From assembly GCA_002633005.1 (NCBI GenBank), contig NMRA01000187.1:605644-669643 (forward strand): a stretch of DNA of 64,000 bases, written 5' to 3'. Below are positions 58,771 through 64,000 of the stretch, one piece after another. The notes beneath the pieces were generated by a model. That model was not told the DNA's origin, did no database searches, and saw nothing but the letters and a program-made list of their open reading frames with translations. The number at the start of each line of letters is the position of its first letter. Within the stretch, counting starts at the first letter, position 1. The DNA comes from Phoronis australis (Eukaryota > Phoronida > Phoronidae). The translations under genes and the position numbers were made by a program.

Positions 58771-59658
58771 GTGTTAAAACACTAGAAAAAAGGCATAAGC
58801 TAACTGCGAACCTTGTTTACCAGGTTATATTTACATATTTACATGTTAAATTCTGTAAGTTCTAACCCCTACAAAGTATATATTTTCTGAAAGGTGAATA
58901 AATTTCCCAACAAAATATATTATTACTTTTTACTTGTCTTTATTTTTAACGAGATATGCGTTCTTTTTAGTATTTTTTTACTTTTAACAGAGATTTTAAA
59001 AATATAGTTCGTCCAATAATTAGTCTTTTGTTAACATGTCGATAACGGCGTTTTAGAATGAGCCAAGACTCAGATTTTTGAAATAGGTCCTAGTTTTTCG
59101 GAACGAAGCCTTCAAAAATGCTCTAAGATCATAGATCGCACTTATTTTGGATTAGAAACAAGTTGAGTGGCCTAAATCAAAACTTGATATTTGACGGAAA
59201 ACGCATGTGCAATGCCGCATTTTAAACTTAAAAGTTCACAGGTCACAATTTGGGAGGAAATAGAAGCGACACGTGCCCTGACTGTAAAATAGTGCGAGAA
59301 TCGACGACGTTTCCCCGAACCTCTGTGCGGTGAGAAGTCAAGATGGCTGCAGCATTCAGCAGGTTATTGCAAATTCCTTGCTTCCTGCCTAACAAATCTT
59401 AATTTATTCCGCCTTTTGCATGAGGTAATACAAAACCAGAAACGAAAATTGTGACTTTTCATTAGTTTTGTGGTGTAAGCACATGTAACGCTTAAAAACT
59501 CAAAGGTTTATCAGCTTGTATCGGAGACATAATGAACGTTTCATTCATTGAAGTCGCCGAGGGGATCTTTTGTTACGAATGTACAAACCAAAATGATAAG
59601 TTGACTTCAAAAGTAGTCCACTAACAATAACAGTGGCGAACTGCATATTTTCAGAATT

Positions 59659-60098
59659 CAGTGCCCGGTTGCATGAAATAGTCCCAAAGAGGGACTCAAC
59701 TAAGGTCCCTAAATCTACTGCGTATTTGCGGGCTTGTGAAAACACTGATTGTCCTATCTCATGCTGTTTGAATATCATTACTACGCCAATTTTTGGCTTT
59801 GATATAAATCGAGAGTGAAATCTAGATTAAATTCTAAATATTACTGAAAATAAGTAGGGATCTTTTCATGCAACGCACCCAATTTAAGGAGTAAGTCCCT
59901 AACTGTTTTGATTGAATTGAGGGCTCAGGTTTTAAATATATTATTAGAAAATGTCAATATTCAAAGAAGAGCTCATAATAAAGATTAAACTATAAAAATA
60001 ATATTACACCTGTGTCTAAAGAACGAAACAAATACGAAAAAGATTTAGGGACCTTTGTTGAGTACCTATTTGGGACTGTTTCGTGCAACAGGGCACTG
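59659..60098. mobile_element. 440-bp hAT-like MITE, copy in block B
   Basis: Same length and nearly the same sequence as 58118-58557, in the same position of the duplicated block, so it predates the split of the two copies. Confidence 0.8.
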
Positions 60099-60689
60099 AG
60101 TTTCTTTCAGGAATTAAGTACTTTTAGCTAGTGGTTGACAATGTCCGGTTTTTGACAGATGATCGACTCACAGAACTGAGGTTATCCATAGGCAGATTTA
60201 GGGAGGGGGGGGGGTACGGGGCCCGCCACCCCGCCGGCTGTCGCAAGCAAAATAAAAAAGCAACAGCGTGAAGCGTGAGGAAATACTGAGTTTAGTAACT
60301 AGGACCGGTAGCGGATGGGAGGCTCAGACCCAAATCGCGGCAGAATCGTGTTTCGTTTTTTTGTTTTTTTTTTTTAGTCCACCGATACATTTTGCGAACA
60401 GAAGGTCCACAACGTTTCGGGCCGGCCGCCTGTGCACATACAGTCACGCTTTGCCCAATTCCCCCGAGGCAACATGTAGGCCCCCCTTTACGGTATCCTA
60501 GATCCACCACCGTTATCACAGCAGTAATTCAGATCATGTAAAAACTTTTAACTTGAAACAACGATGAAATGGTAGCGACAACGTATCTAGCCTCAGCAGC
60601 CATCAATAAACCCCATTCTATCTAACGAAACTGTGTAAAGTTAGAAACGTTAACTCGCTACACTGTATTCCAATTAAATCTGGTCTGCC

Positions 60690-60843
60690 GGACTACTTAC
60701 AAAATTAAATTCCCAGCACCTCGGAGGCATCCCGCCTCCTTCAAAGGCAAAATGGTACGGAATATTGGCAGGAATTGTCGTCTATCCTTTGAAGGGGGCG
60801 CGATGCCTCCGAGTTGCTGGAAATTTAATTTTGTGAGTAGTCC
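60690..60843. mobile_element. hairpin MITE, 154 bp
   Basis: Arms of about 57 bp (GGACTACTTACAAAATTAAA...CGGAGGCATCCCGCC...TTCAAAGG and its near complement) flank a loop of about 40 bp. Only a few mismatches separate the arms. No target duplication was recognised. Confidence 0.8.
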
Positions 60844-63189
60844 AACATACGTTTCTGGGTGAATCAACAATAATGTATTACATAACTCGCTAGATTGAAA
60901 ATCTTTTTAAAACTTTGACTGTACATGTATCATATTTGGCGCTGTACGTTACGTACTTTAAATCTGCATTTCGCTTTGCATAGCTGCATAAAAACGAAAA
61001 TTGAATTTGTTTTAGTCTTATGGTATCATAATATCTCTTGCCGTGGCACAGGCGCTTGAGTTTATCTGTGCGTACATGCGACAGTTTCGAATTTGCAATT
61101 TAACGGTTGTTGCGTTTTTTCAGTCGCTAATGGTTTCAATGTTCTTGTTGGCAACGGAAGTCTAGTTGAATCATATCACGGTAAGAAACGTTATGGGATC
61201 GACTTGATGAGGATAAATTGAAGCCTCATTCAATTTTCAAATTTTAACCAGCTAATGAGGGTAAAATGTAGATTTAAATAAAAGTAAAAACGGTAGTGAA
61301 CAAAACCAACCATTTATCCGATATAAATTAATTGATAATACATTTTTTCTTTGAGCGGAGAAACTGAGTGGCTGAATTTATTTTTCCTAACTTGGGCGCT
61401 CGAGTTATAGGAAAAATAATTCTCAGGCATGTCCTTTCCCAGCCACCGTAGGATTAGCTAGTAATGTTATTCGTCTGAAATGAACCAGAATCAAAGCGAC
61501 AGCTAAAATGAAGTCGACGTTACTGTTGAGTTTACAGGAAATGTGCGCATCCGTCATTTACGAATTTGTTAACGGAAATAGAGTCCCAGCATGACGTTAT
61601 GTCGTCGATTTAATAGAGCAAAAGTCTTCATTCGATTTTCGTTCTTAAACCGGCTAAACGGTGTGAAATGCAGCTTTAAAATTTTTCATTCTCGCCAATA
61701 GAATCATTCTGAATGTTTTTGTAAAGATTCATTTTCTTTCGCCCATAAGTGTAGGTCTAAGAAAACGACATTTAAATTGAACTCTAAAACTACTCTTCAA
61801 AACGTTTTCAAAGTTGCCTCCGGTAAACATTGACAGGAGACACGTTTCCAACCATTAAAATAAATTGTTGTGAACCGTCTTACACTCTTGTAACTATAGA
61901 GCCGGGCTTAAAGTGAGCGAAAATAGTTTTCTGAAGGAAACTATCGCACCGTGACTAAGACAGACGCTGAAAGTGATATGTCACTTCCCAAAAACAAGTA
62001 GCTGTCAATGATAAGATAACTTTCATGACCTTTTGATGGGCCTTCGACAAAAATTTTGCATTCCACTTCTTTTTGGACTCTTGCTGAGTTCACAAGAATA
62101 ATGAGATAACCAAAAGGTTGAGCCAAGTTCAGTTCAGTCCTAGTCCATGCAGAGAAACAGAGATGTACTGTATTAGACGATGATTTGATTTTTTTGTTCT
62201 TTCTAGTCTTTGTATTTTGTTTAAACCAACAAGTTTATGCGTGTATGTATAGTGTTTTTATTTTTGTAAAAGGGAGCCGGTATCCAATTACAATGCCCGA
62301 ATCGATAACTGTATTGACTACTTCAAAATCTACAGTTTCAAGACGTTGCTTTAAAGGGACATTTTTACCGCCCAAAAAGCATTTTGTGCATAATTGTTAA
62401 ATGAGATAGAAAAAGCTTTGACTGGCGCTATGAAACAATAAAATTGGTTGTTTTTTGTGATTGATTACAATCGCCAATTCTCGCCCGGTGTCTGCCAGAC
62501 TTTTGTTGAAATCAAGGACTGTGACTTTACCAGTTAAACACGTTAAAATACGCCTGCCATTTATCTGTAGGGATTTCTCTCCTCCACCAGGGCATTTAGC
62601 TGCGACCAGGAAGATTCCAGGTTGGAATCCGCAATGGGACTGATCTCAAAAATCATTTTTATTCGATAATGTCACTTTAAATTGCCTATTTGACCCAAAT
62701 ACTTTTTATGCAATATTTTTAGATAATCTCTCACATTGAAGGTATATAAGCCAGTGGCCGCTGCTACTTATTTTTGTGTTTGTCAATGTCTGGCAACTAA
62801 TTGGGGCGCCACCAGTAATTAATCGGATTTAGCGAGCCCTCAACAAAAAGGGCAGTCGCTGAAAATACTGTTCGGTGATGGAGATGAATGTCGAACTATA
62901 TCGCATAGCACCGTTTCCGTTGTATAAGCGAAGATTTATCTCCGAAAGTGATTCGATAGGGCAGCTAGCCTTGGTCAGTAACGAATCGGCCCACACCCCA
63001 ACCTCATTGACCAATCACTTCAGTCATTCTACGCATCACTCATCTGGGACCAGGGTCTCAAACTCTGTACTCGTGTTTATTCTTGGCATTTCCCGTTTTG
63101 TGCAAACTAAAGATAATTGTCAAATACGTTATGGTTTATTCATACGAGTTTCTAGTCCAAGCTCGATATTCAGATGACTGGCACATCGA
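60844..63189. other. intergenic stretch, no gene seen
   Basis: Short open frames only, none with a known domain or convincing splice sites. Confidence 0.4.
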
Positions 63190-63365
63190 AGTGGAGTAAA
63201 AAAACTCCAAATTTCGCGTTCAAACTCCAAATTTTAGTCTCAAAACGCTAGGATCAGGCAATCCATATAGTCCACGAAAGCTAATTACGTACTCGACTTG
63301 GCATAAACAATAGACACTTATCTTGAGTTCGCACAAAAGTCACAGTAGAAAATGACAGAAATTAC
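63190..63365 (+). repeat. dispersed repeat fragment (family with 37255-37440)
   Basis: Shares GACACTTATCTTGAGTTCGCA and a preceding segment rich in ACTCCAAATTT with the copy near 37.4 kb. Ends not defined. Confidence 0.4.
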
Positions 63366-63849
63366 TACACGAGTTCGATTTCCAGTAAAAACATAACCCC
63401 ACTAGGACCCAATCGAATGGAGGACACCGGGAGGAAAGTAATTGCTTTACTGACAGACTGAACGGGGAAGCCAGCCAAGCCGTATGAAAAAGTCCTGAGG
63501 TGACTTATTTGATCGTACACTAGCTGCTCCGGCGTAGCGCCAAGATGCTACGTATTTTCGATAATTAATACGCACTTTAATTTGCCAATGTTCAGTTTTC
63601 AATCCTTTGCTTTGGCTTACTGGCAATCTCTTCTGTCAAAATAATCTCCTACCACGCGCCTTGCTCGACAGAGCAGGAGTTCCCAAGCCGAAGTACAACA
63701 CTCACACTTACTAGATGTAAGAACCTCTAATAGGTAAGTATAGACGTAGGTACATGCGATGCAATGCATTTTGACACTTTGACATATTTTGACTCGCTAT
63801 CGTCAGTGCTATGGTTTGCTATGGTGTTTACAAAAATTGTTATGGTTAG

Positions 63850-63990
63850 AGCAAAAAATGGTTGACATGTACTATGAACAGAAGGAAAATGTTCAAATGA
63901 GACAGTTGAAAATGAGATACTACGGGCACTGGAGAGAATTAGAAANCCAAACGGAGCATGACGTCATAGACTGAAACCGTCCCGGAGAAG
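63850..63990 (+). pseudogene. non-LTR retrotransposon reverse-transcriptase C-terminal fragment
   Basis: The frame reads EQKMVDMYYEQKENVQMRQL, then KMRYYGHWRELE, then TEHDVID, an in-frame TGA, then NRPGEAQL. The (R)-L-YYGHW-R-E...(T)E-D-I-G--PG pattern is the familiar tail after the reverse-transcriptase domain of non-LTR elements (usually YFGH..R......I.G..PG.R). The stop inside the motif and the N at 63946 indicate a decayed or imperfectly sequenced copy. It may continue beyond the window. Confidence 0.45.
63946..63946. other. single N
   Basis: One undetermined base within the retrotransposon fragment. Confidence 0.97.
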
Positions 63991-64000
63991 CCCAGTTGTT

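Larger units (their letters stand above)
58701..60240 (+). repeat. duplicated block, copy B (empty site)
   Basis: Same start and end as copy A. It contains the unoccupied Kolobok target (58767-58770), only the left arm of the foldback element, a junction at TCTAAG (59122-59127) where copy A has 790 more bases, and a copy of the 440-bp MITE. Confidence 0.93.

Overview
Eukaryotic (metazoan) genomic DNA, AT-rich and dense in repeats. Genes have short exons, GT-AG introns and long intergenic stretches. The gene set (a B-type cyclin, a Tctex-type dynein light chain, a galanin/allatostatin-A-like neuropeptide receptor), DNA transposons typical of highly heterozygous marine invertebrates and an apparent uncollapsed haplotype duplication suggest an invertebrate, perhaps a hemichordate or cephalochordate. 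The species cannot be fixed from this window.

Layout. At 1-7.5 kb there is one candidate minus-strand exon, a 977-base assembly gap, a TTA microsatellite and a dispersed repeat. At 7.5-14.4 kb lies a complete nine-exon B-type cyclin gene (430 codons, all phases consistent), preceded by a CCAAT cluster. At 14.4-18.8 kb are a hAT-like MITE, a diverged local tandem repeat and a Kolobok terminal remnant. At 18.9-19.4 kb is a single-exon Tctex1-domain gene (minus strand). From 20 to 35 kb there is mostly repeat: a roughly 0.5-0.7 kb family in tandem and inverted copies, a palindrome with hammerhead-ribozyme-like signatures, a tRNA-derived SINE split by a MITE, and a hAT MITE carrying an internal 10-bp minisatellite. 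At 35.3-36.3 kb is an intronless class A GPCR (minus strand). From 36 to 53 kb there are no convincing genes, but several MITEs, a 32-bp minisatellite, a 1.17-kb terminal-inverted-repeat transposon with subterminal GGTTTAAACC-like motifs and a nested MITE, and a tRNA-like relic. Near 53.2 kb is a Myb/SANT-like domain fragment.

From 55.2 to 60.2 kb the same sequence occurs twice, joined at a single N (58700). The first copy carries a 1,157-bp Kolobok-type transposon (TTAA duplications, AGGCGAAGG ends, broken THAP zinc-finger reading frame). The second shows the exact empty TTAA site. It also lacks a 790-bp segment bounded by a 6-bp direct repeat. The simplest reading is two haplotypes placed end to end, giving an insertion polymorphism within one assembly. 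The window ends in a degraded non-LTR retrotransposon fragment.

The three solid host genes have unrelated roles (cell cycle, dynein cargo/cilia, neuropeptide signalling) and nothing suggests they form a functional cluster. Most of the remaining structure is transposon biology.
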